A stretch of DNA of 64,000 nt from CALMFG01 sp963674805 (GTDB lineage: Bacteria > Bacillota > Clostridia > Christensenellales > CALMFG01), in NCBI GenBank assembly GCA_963674805.2, contig CAXXNY010000009.1, positions 62,001 through 126,000 of the forward strand. The letters run 5' to 3'. This document shows, one piece after another, positions 8,382 through 15,864 of this stretch. The translations under genes were made by a program, and so were the position numbers. The notes under the pieces are model-generated. The model ran no database searches. It was not told the DNA's origin and saw nothing but the letters and a program-made list of their open reading frames with translations. Within the stretch, counting starts at the first letter, position 1; the number at the start of each line of letters is the position of its first letter.

Positions 8382-9683
8382 CTATTTAATTTCTTCTATC
8401 TTCGCAGCCAGTTGTTCTACGAACTCTGCTTTAGTCATTTCTCCTTTTGCAAACACTTCATAGATCGGCGCAATTGTATTCATACCGAAGCCGTCCGGCA
8501 TGTCATTTTGCAGCCAGGTGTATGCGCCGTTATCCTTCTTCATCCATTCTACCACATTTGCGGAGAGCGGTGCACTCGGTGACAGCGTTACATTCGTAAA
8601 TGCCGGTACCATCTGCGCTTCGTTAACCATGTAGTCAGCGCCTGCATCAGATGTTGCAAGGTAGTTCAAGAACGCTCTTGCCGCATCCAGATTTTCCGAC
8701 CCGCTGTTCAGCACATAGAAGGACGGAGCGCCGATGAAGATTGCATTATGTTCGCCGTATACGGAAGCATGCGGTGCAAATGCCATTTCAAAGTCAACGC
8801 CGTTTGAAATCAGCCAAGGATCAATCCAGTTACCCTGATGGATAAAGACGGATTTTCCGGTTGCATACTGCCCGACCTGCGCATCATAGTTACCGGTCAG
8901 CAGGATGGTTTCATCTGCATAATCAAACAGCAGTTCTACCCAGTCTGCATATTCCGCTAATCTTTCTCTGTCGGCAATGCCGTTGTTCAGGTCATCCAGT
9001 ACGCTGGTGTCGCCAAGCGGTAACCCGGCTGACAGATAGCCGTTGAAGTTATGCAGGCCTGTTACCCATCTCATATCCGGGCCGGCTGCCATTGCGACAA
9101 CAGAATCAATACCTAATTCATCTTTCATACCGTCTATTTTTTCAAATGCAGCTCTATATGCATCCTGAGATGTTAATGTTGCCGGATCAACTCCTGCCTG
9201 TGCAAGGAGCGCCTTGTTATATGCCATGCCCCAAGCTTCCACTGCAACCGGGAAGCCATAGACCTGGCCATCAACCTGGAATTCGAGCGCAGTCAGATCA
9301 ATCCATTCGTCACCGTCAAAAGGCTCCAGTTTGGACTTCCATGTGTTGTAGCCGCCCATACCTTCGATAACAAAGATATCAGGCTGCCTGTCAGACTGGA
9401 ATTCCGCTTTCAGCGCTTCTGCATAAGGATTGTCGCCGCCGGAAGTTTTAATGATAACTTCCACACCGGTTTCATCCTCATAGATCTGGGCAAAAGCTGA
9501 CAGCTGGTCATGGATTTCAACCTTGTTCTGATAAAGAACAATGCTTGCCGGCTCCGCAGCTGTTGTTTCTGCTTGTGCATCCGTGCCGGTATCTGCCGCA
9601 GCCGGTTCAGCCGTTCCGCCGCAGGCCGTAAACAGGACCAAAACCAAGGCGAGGCTCAACAGAATACTTAATACTTTTTTCAT
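8382..9683 (-). CDS. sugar-binding lipoprotein of ABC transporter (SBP family 1)
   Basis: 433 residues. A lipoprotein signal peptide ends in LFTAC, with Cys21 the lipidation site, followed by an Ala/Thr-rich linker. The mature part (VEVIIKTSGGDN, DIFVIEGMGGYNTWK, LDAARAFLNYLATS) has the layout of family 1 extracellular solute-binding proteins. It would be anchored to the outer face of the membrane and deliver sugar to the two permeases. A strong AGGAGG lies before the start. A LacI-type operator at 9730-9743 lies in its 5' leader or promoter. The specificity (maltose, maltodextrin or another glucoside) is inferred from context only. Confidence 0.9.
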   Translation of the reverse strand: MKKVLSILLSLALVLVLFTACGGTAEPAAADTGTDAQAETTAAEPASIVLYQNKVEIHDQLSAFAQIYEDETGVEVIIKTSGGDNPYAEALKAEFQSDRQPDIFVIEGMGGYNTWKSKLEPFDGDEWIDLTALEFQVDGQVYGFPVAVEAWGMAYNKALLAQAGVDPATLTSQDAYRAAFEKIDGMKDELGIDSVVAMAAGPDMRWVTGLHNFNGYLSAGLPLGDTSVLDDLNNGIADRERLAEYADWVELLFDYADETILLTGNYDAQVGQYATGKSVFIHQGNWIDPWLISNGVDFEMAFAPHASVYGEHNAIFIGAPSFYVLNSGSENLDAARAFLNYLATSDAGADYMVNEAQMVPAFTNVTLSPSAPLSANVVEWMKKDNGAYTWLQNDMPDGFGMNTIAPIYEVFAKGEMTKAEFVEQLAAKIEEIK

Positions 9684-9729
9684 TTCTTTTCCTCCTAAAC
9701 GGATTCGTTATTCCTGTCGTTTGGTGCTC

Positions 9730-9743
9730 TGCAATCGCTTGCA
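9730..9743. promoter_or_regulatory. LacI/MalR-type operator before the sugar ABC transporter
   Basis: TGCAATCGCTTGCA, with 5-base palindromic arms and a central CG, matches the consensus TGCAANCGNTTGCA shared with the operator at 1768-1781. It lies 47 bases before the binding-protein start. AT-rich promoter-like sequence, including TTTATAAT, lies further upstream on the minus strand. Confidence 0.6.
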
Positions 9744-9877
9744 CAACTGCCATAAAAAAAAGCTGTTCTGCACCAACGACTCTGTATGATATTGTCTATT
9801 ATAAACTGATAAAACTTTATATTCTTATAAAATTCTGTTATAATTAACAATATTCCAAAGGTATGTGAGGTTATAAA

Positions 9878-10594
9878 GTGGATAATCCGCTGATTTCGGA
9901 AAAGCTTAAGAACCTGAATACCCATTTCACTCATCCTGCGTATAACTATGAACGCCGGCTGCTCCGCGCAATCAAAATGGGCCAGGAGCCGGATGCTATC
10001 GAGGCCTTAGACAACATTCATTCGATGGCAAAACCAACGCTCGCAAACAACACCATACGCTCCGTACGCAACTGCTTAATCGCTTCATGCACGCTTTATA
10101 CGCGCGCCTCTATTGATGCCGGCATCGATGAGGAGGATGCTTTTAACCTGTCCGATATCTTTATTAAAAAAATCGAAAACATTAACACCGAGCAGGAATT
10201 GATTCAGTTTGAATCGGAAATGGCGCTTGAATTTTTGCGTTTTGTCAAACGGGAGCGCACAAAAAAATATCAGTATCCGATTTCCCGAATCGTAAAATAT
10301 ATCTATGAACACGCGACAGAAAAGGTAACGCTGACTGCGCTTGCTGAAATGGTGCATTTATCACCGGATTACTTATCAAAATTATTTTTTAATGAAATCG
10401 GCATGCATGTCACGGATTTTATACTCATTAATAAGGTGGAAGTGGCAAAGAATTTTCTTGAATTCAGCGAGATGACAATTACCGAGATTTCGACATTGCT
10501 CCAATTCTGCAACCCCGCCTATTTTTCGCGTATCTTTAAAAAAATCACATTCAGTACGCCAAACGAGTACCGAAAAGCTGTCGGGCGCGAATAG
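9878..10594 (+). CDS. AraC-family transcriptional regulator
   Basis: 238 residues. The last 100 contain the paired AraC helix-turn-helix motifs (VTLTALAEMVHLSPDYLSKL near residues 150-169, then ITEISTLLQFCNPAYFSRIF). The N-terminal 120 residues are helical with no recognised ligand fold. The GTG start at 9878 has GTGAGG about nine bases upstream. The gene is divergent from the sugar-binding lipoprotein, 194 bases apart, so it may act on that promoter together with the LacI repressor. No effector is visible, and no partner histidine kinase or receiver domain is present. Confidence 0.85.
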   Translation: MDNPLISEKLKNLNTHFTHPAYNYERRLLRAIKMGQEPDAIEALDNIHSMAKPTLANNTIRSVRNCLIASCTLYTRASIDAGIDEEDAFNLSDIFIKKIENINTEQELIQFESEMALEFLRFVKRERTKKYQYPISRIVKYIYEHATEKVTLTALAEMVHLSPDYLSKLFFNEIGMHVTDFILINKVEVAKNFLEFSEMTITEISTLLQFCNPAYFSRIFKKITFSTPNEYRKAVGRE

Positions 10595-10623
10595 CGTCTG
10601 GCTTGACATGGTTTGTTCCCCAA

Positions 10624-10738
10624 TCAATATAGCTTGATAAACCTAAAAACAGTCTTACGGATTTCCTCAGGTTTTTTGTTGTATCGTGACCAAAGCCAGA
10701 ACAAACACCCGGCGATATTGAAGGCTGTGGTATTGACT
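10624..10738 (-). pseudogene. possible remnant of a C-terminal coding fragment
   Basis: A minus-strand frame without a start encodes about 37 residues that look protein-like (CLFWLWSRYNKKPEEIRKT, ending FIKLY and a stop). I cannot assign a family. The rest of the 10595-10856 gap shows no gene, only the ribosome-binding site GGAGG of the next gene at 10847-10851. Confidence 0.2.
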
Positions 10739-10856
10739 GAAAAAGCGCTGAATTAAGTAGCATTTCACTGCTTGACACGTAAACCGCACTATGCTAATTT
10801 AAAATATAAGTTCTATTTTTTTACTTTTCTGTATTCACCACTATTTGGAGGTATTT

Positions 10857-12083
10857 ATGAAAAAACTCATTATCGTTTTTGTGGTTCTTATCATTCTTAT
10901 CTTTTCGGCATGCAGTTCTGCTGCTCCCGAAACCAACATTCCAGCAGAGCCGGAAGCAACAGCAGAAGTGCAAACTGAGGACACCGGAACAGCTGAGGCA
11001 GTATCCGAGGCGCCAGAATCAGATGACTTACCGTATGCGGTTGTTTACGAAGAAACATTTGAGGTGTTCAATCCTTATAGAGAAGTCCTCAGCAGTGAGT
11101 TGCTGGCTTCAGTTGGTGCAGACGCTTTCAGCGGAACTGACCGGGAAATTGCAGAACAAATACTACAATGGCAGAACGAACATATGAAATACATCGGAAA
11201 TCCTATGGAGAAGGCGGATATTTCATATCCGATGAGATGGAATTATTTTCTCCCCGGAATCTTCCCTGTCAGCGCAATGCTAACAGAGCGTGTCCTGCCC
11301 GACGGTAAAATCTACGGTCTGTGCTGGGATTATGCTTCAATTTATTGCTCCATCGCCACAACGTATGGTTTGGAAACAAGGGTTACGGCCGTTAAAAAAC
11401 TCCTATCGGATATCAATCCAAGCATTGATAAAAGCACGTCAAGGGGTATGTCCTATAATGAATATGAAGCGCTCAACCAGAAATTGGCCGAAAATGATGT
11501 TGAATTTACGTTTGACCAGATCGCAAGAGTCGCCAGAGAAACGTGGGCACACTATAGAGCTGAAGTATTTCTGGATGGTGAGTGGGTTGGAATGGACGGC
11601 TCCGGCCCTGTGGGCGAAGGCTATGATGAGTTTGATGAAGCCCTCTGGTACGAAGGCTATAATAATCAATTATTATACGAGCCGAATGCCGAATTAGCAT
11701 TTCTAAGCTCGGTATGCGAAGCGCTTAAGAATGCGCCAGTGGATGGTTACGAAGGGATCACCGACGATGCCGGAAACGCACACCGGGCAGCGAATAAATT
11801 CGACTTAAACGCAGGCATGGGATTAGCGCCGTATTTCAGCAATGCTGAAGACGCGATTGCTTTCTTAGATGTCCCCGCTGAATATGCGAAAGAATTATTG
11901 ATTGAAGAAGCGGAAATTCAGGAAGAGTTTGAATCATTAACGGATCAGGACTTTTATGTCATCGCCGATGCCTTAATATTTAATGCACTCGAAGAGATTG
12001 ACGCAGAAGGATATGCTGAATATTATAAGGCGCTTACGGGTGTGGATATTCCGCTTATGTTTGCAGAACAAATTACTCAATAG
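10857..12083 (+). CDS. lipoprotein with transglutaminase-like domain
   Basis: 408 residues from the ATG at 10857, six bases after GGAGG. A lipoprotein signal (IILIFSACSS, Cys near residue 18) is followed by an Ala/Glu/Thr-rich linker to about residue 60. The papain-like transglutaminase triad is visible as Cys156 (GLCWDYASIY), His232 (WAHYRAEVF) and Asp247 (GMDGSG). The spacing fits the transglut_core fold; Tyr and Trp around the Cys are also typical. Bacterial members act as peptidases or cross-linkers on the cell surface; the substrate is unknown. The C-terminal 140 residues are acidic and helical. It opens an island of unusual surface proteins and ends at a strong terminator. Confidence 0.8.
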   Translation: MKKLIIVFVVLIILIFSACSSAAPETNIPAEPEATAEVQTEDTGTAEAVSEAPESDDLPYAVVYEETFEVFNPYREVLSSELLASVGADAFSGTDREIAEQILQWQNEHMKYIGNPMEKADISYPMRWNYFLPGIFPVSAMLTERVLPDGKIYGLCWDYASIYCSIATTYGLETRVTAVKKLLSDINPSIDKSTSRGMSYNEYEALNQKLAENDVEFTFDQIARVARETWAHYRAEVFLDGEWVGMDGSGPVGEGYDEFDEALWYEGYNNQLLYEPNAELAFLSSVCEALKNAPVDGYEGITDDAGNAHRAANKFDLNAGMGLAPYFSNAEDAIAFLDVPAEYAKELLIEEAEIQEEFESLTDQDFYVIADALIFNALEEIDAEGYAEYYKALTGVDIPLMFAEQITQ

Positions 12084-12096
12084 CCATAAAATAACC

Positions 12097-12131
12097 AGAG
12101 AGCGATACAAACGTATTCGCTCTCTTTTTTA
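12097..12131 (+). terminator. rho-independent terminator
   Basis: AGAGAGCGA pairs with TCGCTCTCT, extended by TAC/GTA with a bulge, followed by a T-run. It lies directly after the transglutaminase lipoprotein. Confidence 0.85.
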
Positions 12132-12183
12132 TTTTATTTGAACTCTGCTATCTGATTCTCAGGTTTTCAGCCAGTCGTATCTC

Positions 12184-12780
12184 TTACAGTTTCCCCACGA
12201 CGCGTTTTACCTTCCATCCGGATTTTTCAGCAACGTCTTTGATGGCATTTTGTAATATGGTTGTATCCAGATTGATATCAACCACTTTCCCGACAGTTCC
12301 GTCCTTTTTTCTGCCGATTACAATTTCTTTTTTCTTTGTCATGGTCTTTCCGCCAAAGGACGAGAACTCAACGCCGCCGCCCATCATACCGAATGAAGAC
12401 GATTTTGATTTCAGCTGGTCTTTACATCTCAGCTCGCCTTTTTCTTCATCGAACTTCATGAGCACATTAAACTCTTCCTGTTGTTTGTTCTTTTGAATGC
12501 CAAGCAGACCCATATATACTGCATCCGCTAATTTCCAGTGTCCGATTATTTCCGCCTTCTTTCCGTCTGCTTCTTCAAAAGCGAACGGGATCAGTTCTCC
12601 GTTAAGGCCTAATAAAATATTCTTTAAATTGCTTGCCGGAATTTGATATCCCGCATCTTTCACGGATGCGATTTTTTCGTCAACCATTTTCTTCACGTCT
12701 TTTAACGATGGCTTATCCGAAGACTGAGTGTCTTCAGACTGCGGCTTGTTCCCGCCGGACTTTAAGTCTTTCTTTTTCAT
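12184..12780 (-). CDS. conserved-looking hypothetical cytosolic protein
   Basis: 198 residues, not recognised. Residues 1-30 are charged and probably disordered (KKK, then Ser/Asp/Lys-rich). The middle reads NILLGLNGELIPFAFEE and IIGHWKLADAVYMGLLGI, suggesting a compact folded domain. A Gly/Ser/Phe-rich stretch (SSFGMMGGGVEFSSFGGK) follows near residue 130, then a basic C-terminus (GWKVKRVVGKL). There is no signal peptide, membrane helix or cysteine cluster. It is downstream of, and in the same direction as, the zinc-ribbon proteins at 12841 and 14499, so it may be co-transcribed. A strong GGAGATAACAA region precedes the ATG. Confidence 0.65.
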   Translation of the reverse strand: MKKKDLKSGGNKPQSEDTQSSDKPSLKDVKKMVDEKIASVKDAGYQIPASNLKNILLGLNGELIPFAFEEADGKKAEIIGHWKLADAVYMGLLGIQKNKQQEEFNVLMKFDEEKGELRCKDQLKSKSSSFGMMGGGVEFSSFGGKTMTKKKEIVIGRKKDGTVGKVVDINLDTTILQNAIKDVAEKSGWKVKRVVGKL

Positions 12781-12840
12781 TTGTTATCTCCTTAAAGTTT
12801 AATTGATCAATCCGCTTACGCTTTCTGATTTAAAGTCTGG

Positions 12841-14397
12841 TCACATACCACCTCCGCCGCCGTCTGAATCTTCGTAATAGAAATCCCCTTCTTCTCTAGA
12901 GAAATAATATGCACCGCCTTCATTGTCTATCAGCATTAACAACTCCCCGCTTAATTCAATCTGATAATAAGCATCACCTAAAATCAGCGTGCCTAAGTTT
13001 AAGGCTTCATCAAAATTATATTCTCCTGTATATATGCTCCCGTATAATTCATACGTCGCTGAGAAATCATAATCCAACACCAGTATGCCGGGGTCATCAC
13101 TCACTTCGTACCACGTACCGGCAATTGCGCTGACATATTGTTCAACATAATCGCGGATAAAGGCGTAGTCATAGTTTGAAAACATGATGCCCTCATTCGT
13201 AAGGTAAAACTCAATTGAACCGATTGTTCCCGCGTTTTGCCGCGGGTCAAATGAAAATTGGACAAGCTGGGACATACCCATGGAATTAATCTCGGCTGTC
13301 CCGTCTGAAAAGAACTCTATTGTTCCCGCCATTCCCATCGAATCAAACCATTGCCCCTGAACGGCTTCATACATATTCTCCTCAGTTAATTGCTGAACTT
13401 GCTCCCGTGTAAACTCCCAAGACTTCCAAGTCAGGGTATCCCCCGATAAGCTCATGTCATTCGAAAGTCCGTCAATCATAACGGTCACGGTGTTGGTTTC
13501 ACGGTTAAACGTATATGTGCCGGAAGATTCTGTTCCGAGATAAACCGCGACAAGGGTGCCGTCTTCTGCAAAGGCATAGGTTCCTGCTACGCCTGCGGAA
13601 TCATACCAAGTTCCGAGTAATTGGTTTTTATATTTTTCGACGAATGCAATATAGTCAAAATCCTCCGCCTCTTTCTCATACACCCCGACATTTTCAATCG
13701 TTAATTGATTGGATGCGGCGGTAAACGGATATTCCTTGCCCGCAAAGAAAATGGTCCCCGTCCCGCTAAACACATCGTATTCATATTCACCGGCTGTCTC
13801 GTTGGTATCATTGTGCACGGCGATTAATCCGGTATCCATCAGTTCCAGAACCTCTGCTGCCTCTTTACAGGACCAAAAACCCGTCAGATACTTTTGCAGA
13901 AATTTCTCCGTGTTGAATCCGCCGCCTGCTTTTTCAAAGGCCGTCGCATCTTGGTTCTGCGCAATATACAAGGTACCTTTTTCAACATAAATTTCAACGA
14001 TGTTACCATCTATATTGAGCTTCCCTTGTTCGCTTTTATGATCATATTCATATGTTGCTGTCATTGTCCCCATCAAGCTGGTGCTTGTCACACTATCGTC
14101 TTTCTGGAACTTGAGGACAGTGCCATTATCCTCAGAGTACCAGTATCCGCTGGTGAGTGATTGGGTTGAACCAATAATCAACAGGGCTGCAAACAAAACG
14201 ATAATAACCCCGCCGGCAATAGCCAGCGCCGGCAACAGCCGTTTCTTTTTGGGTGCGGATTCCTGTTGTTCCGCAGCTGCCGTCTCGGGTTCTTTTATCT
14301 CTTTCGATGCTTTTGTCTTTGGCTTGCAGGGTGCGCCGCACTCATAACAATACCTTGCGCCCTCAAGTATTTTTGCGCCGCATTTGCTACAATACAT
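12841..14397 (-). CDS. zinc-ribbon, single-helix membrane protein with five lipocalin-like repeats
   Basis: 518 residues. Residues 1-24 form a zinc ribbon (CSKCG and CYECG, two CxxC pairs). A Lys/Glu/Ala-rich linker leads to one membrane helix at about residues 55-76. The rest lies outside the membrane if the zinc ribbon is cytosolic. It holds five repeats of about 75-80 residues, each starting with a G-x-W block: SGYWYS, TGFWSC, LGTWYD, QGQWFD and AGTWYE. A beta-rich stretch with G-T-x-x-F and DGT follows each start. This looks like tandem small beta-barrels of the lipocalin-like/DUF5640 kind. The C-terminus is acidic and Gly-rich (GGGGGM). Function unknown; the repeats suggest binding of lipids, peptides or polysaccharide. 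Confidence 0.75.
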   Translation of the reverse strand: MYCSKCGAKILEGARYCYECGAPCKPKTKASKEIKEPETAAAEQQESAPKKKRLLPALAIAGGVIIVLFAALLIIGSTQSLTSGYWYSEDNGTVLKFQKDDSVTSTSLMGTMTATYEYDHKSEQGKLNIDGNIVEIYVEKGTLYIAQNQDATAFEKAGGGFNTEKFLQKYLTGFWSCKEAAEVLELMDTGLIAVHNDTNETAGEYEYDVFSGTGTIFFAGKEYPFTAASNQLTIENVGVYEKEAEDFDYIAFVEKYKNQLLGTWYDSAGVAGTYAFAEDGTLVAVYLGTESSGTYTFNRETNTVTVMIDGLSNDMSLSGDTLTWKSWEFTREQVQQLTEENMYEAVQGQWFDSMGMAGTIEFFSDGTAEINSMGMSQLVQFSFDPRQNAGTIGSIEFYLTNEGIMFSNYDYAFIRDYVEQYVSAIAGTWYEVSDDPGILVLDYDFSATYELYGSIYTGEYNFDEALNLGTLILGDAYYQIELSGELLMLIDNEGGAYYFSREEGDFYYEDSDGGGGGM

Positions 14398-14498
14398 TAC
14401 ATATCTCCTTTACTTTCAGCTTTCAGTAGGCCGATACCTGACTTCTGATCCGTTTTAGAACCCAAAACATCTTTTTCCTTATTCTATGAGTCATTTGC

Positions 14499-15788
14499 TT
14501 ATTCGCCGATAGCAAGTTCGCCGTTTTCAAACAGTCTTACCCTGACGCCGTAATCTTCGGCATACTCGACCGGCGCAAATACCATATTATCAGACATAGG
14601 GAATTCAGCATACACACCTGGCTGCTGGGGGTCTTCCCTGTATTCATACCAGCAGGCATACAGCATATTATCATCGCCGACAACAAAAGCCAGCCCTTGG
14701 CTTTGATCCGGCGTAATCACCGTCTTATACCCCACATCAAATAAAGGTTCCAAATAATATATTTCCCACATCAGATCATCGTTCTCAAGCAGAATGGCTC
14801 TGCAGGCCGTCAGATCCTCATAGAAATACAGGCTCTGGTAAATATCCGGGTTCTCATTCTCTATACTATAATTTACACCGGTATCGTCTATCGCGGTATT
14901 ATCGGCCAGTCCCACAAAAACCCACTCACGGTTAAATATCACATCTGATGCCGGGATTTGCCCTTCCGGAACATCAAACTGAACGATTGTGCGTTCAGTC
15001 GCTGCCTCAATATTTTTATAGCTGTTATAAGTATCAATTGAAACATCCTGTTTTTTGTAAACAAATTCATCTGATTCGTTGTCTTCATCGGCATAGAAGA
15101 TTGAAATCATTTCATCGTTCAGTCTGTAAAGCTTGTTGCTGGTACCGCCTGAGTCACTGATCATAATATAGTCTTTATACAGTTCGCATTCTTCTTCATA
15201 GTTGCCGACAATCTCGCCGTTTTCGTTTTTAAAGATTATATTCACTTTGTTATCAGGATATATGACATACATGGGCATTCCGTCTTCAGCAGGACCGTCA
15301 TATTCCCACACGCCAAGCAGGTCTACCGGATACAGATAAGCTAAGCCGTAATCAGCAGAAAAACTATCACTGCTTTTCATATCGCTCTTCGGGCTTTCAA
15401 GTCCCGCTAAAATACCCGCCTCGCTTTTTTTATGAAAGACATCCGTAAACAAAAGCAGTCCGCTGACCGTCAGAATTAAAACCGCCAGTAATCCCGCCAT
15501 AACGAAAAACACGGTTTTCATTGCCCTGCCTAATTCCGGTTTGTCCTGCTGCGCTTTTTTGCCGCTGGGGGTTGGTTTGGGCTTAGCCGGCACCGGCTCC
15601 GCTGTCTTGGGCTTGGCCTTTATTTTTGGTGCTGCGCTCTTTGCCGCTGGTGCTTTTGAGTCTTTTTCCTGTTTGGGTTCATTAACACTTTTACCTTTTG
15701 TTTTGCTGTGAGCGATAACTTTTAATCCACAAGCAATACAAAACTTAGCGTTCTCAGGCAATTCAGCGCCGCATTGTTTACAAAACAT
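14499..15788 (-). CDS. zinc-ribbon, single-helix membrane protein with beta-rich outer domain
   Basis: 429 residues. The ATG at 15788 is preferred (AGGAG seven bases upstream) over the GTG directly before it. The N-terminal zinc ribbon (CKQCG, CIACG) is followed by a long Lys/Pro/Ala-rich linker (residues about 30-85) and one membrane helix at about residues 92-115. The outer part has a lipocalin-like block (LGVWEYDGP, VNIIFKNENGEIVGNY), then an unassigned beta-rich domain. It shares its layout with the neighbour at 12841 and the protein at 18860. Function unknown. The linker composition resembles spacers that carry surface domains away from the membrane. Confidence 0.7.
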   Translation of the reverse strand: MFCKQCGAELPENAKFCIACGLKVIAHSKTKGKSVNEPKQEKDSKAPAAKSAAPKIKAKPKTAEPVPAKPKPTPSGKKAQQDKPELGRAMKTVFFVMAGLLAVLILTVSGLLLFTDVFHKKSEAGILAGLESPKSDMKSSDSFSADYGLAYLYPVDLLGVWEYDGPAEDGMPMYVIYPDNKVNIIFKNENGEIVGNYEEECELYKDYIMISDSGGTSNKLYRLNDEMISIFYADEDNESDEFVYKKQDVSIDTYNSYKNIEAATERTIVQFDVPEGQIPASDVIFNREWVFVGLADNTAIDDTGVNYSIENENPDIYQSLYFYEDLTACRAILLENDDLMWEIYYLEPLFDVGYKTVITPDQSQGLAFVVGDDNMLYACWYEYREDPQQPGVYAEFPMSDNMVFAPVEYAEDYGVRVRLFENGELAIGE

Positions 15789-15864
15789 CACAAATCTCCT
15801 TTATTGAGCACAAGTTCCTGTACTAGATCAACTAAATATTTTTGCAGTATCACCAGACTGTTGG

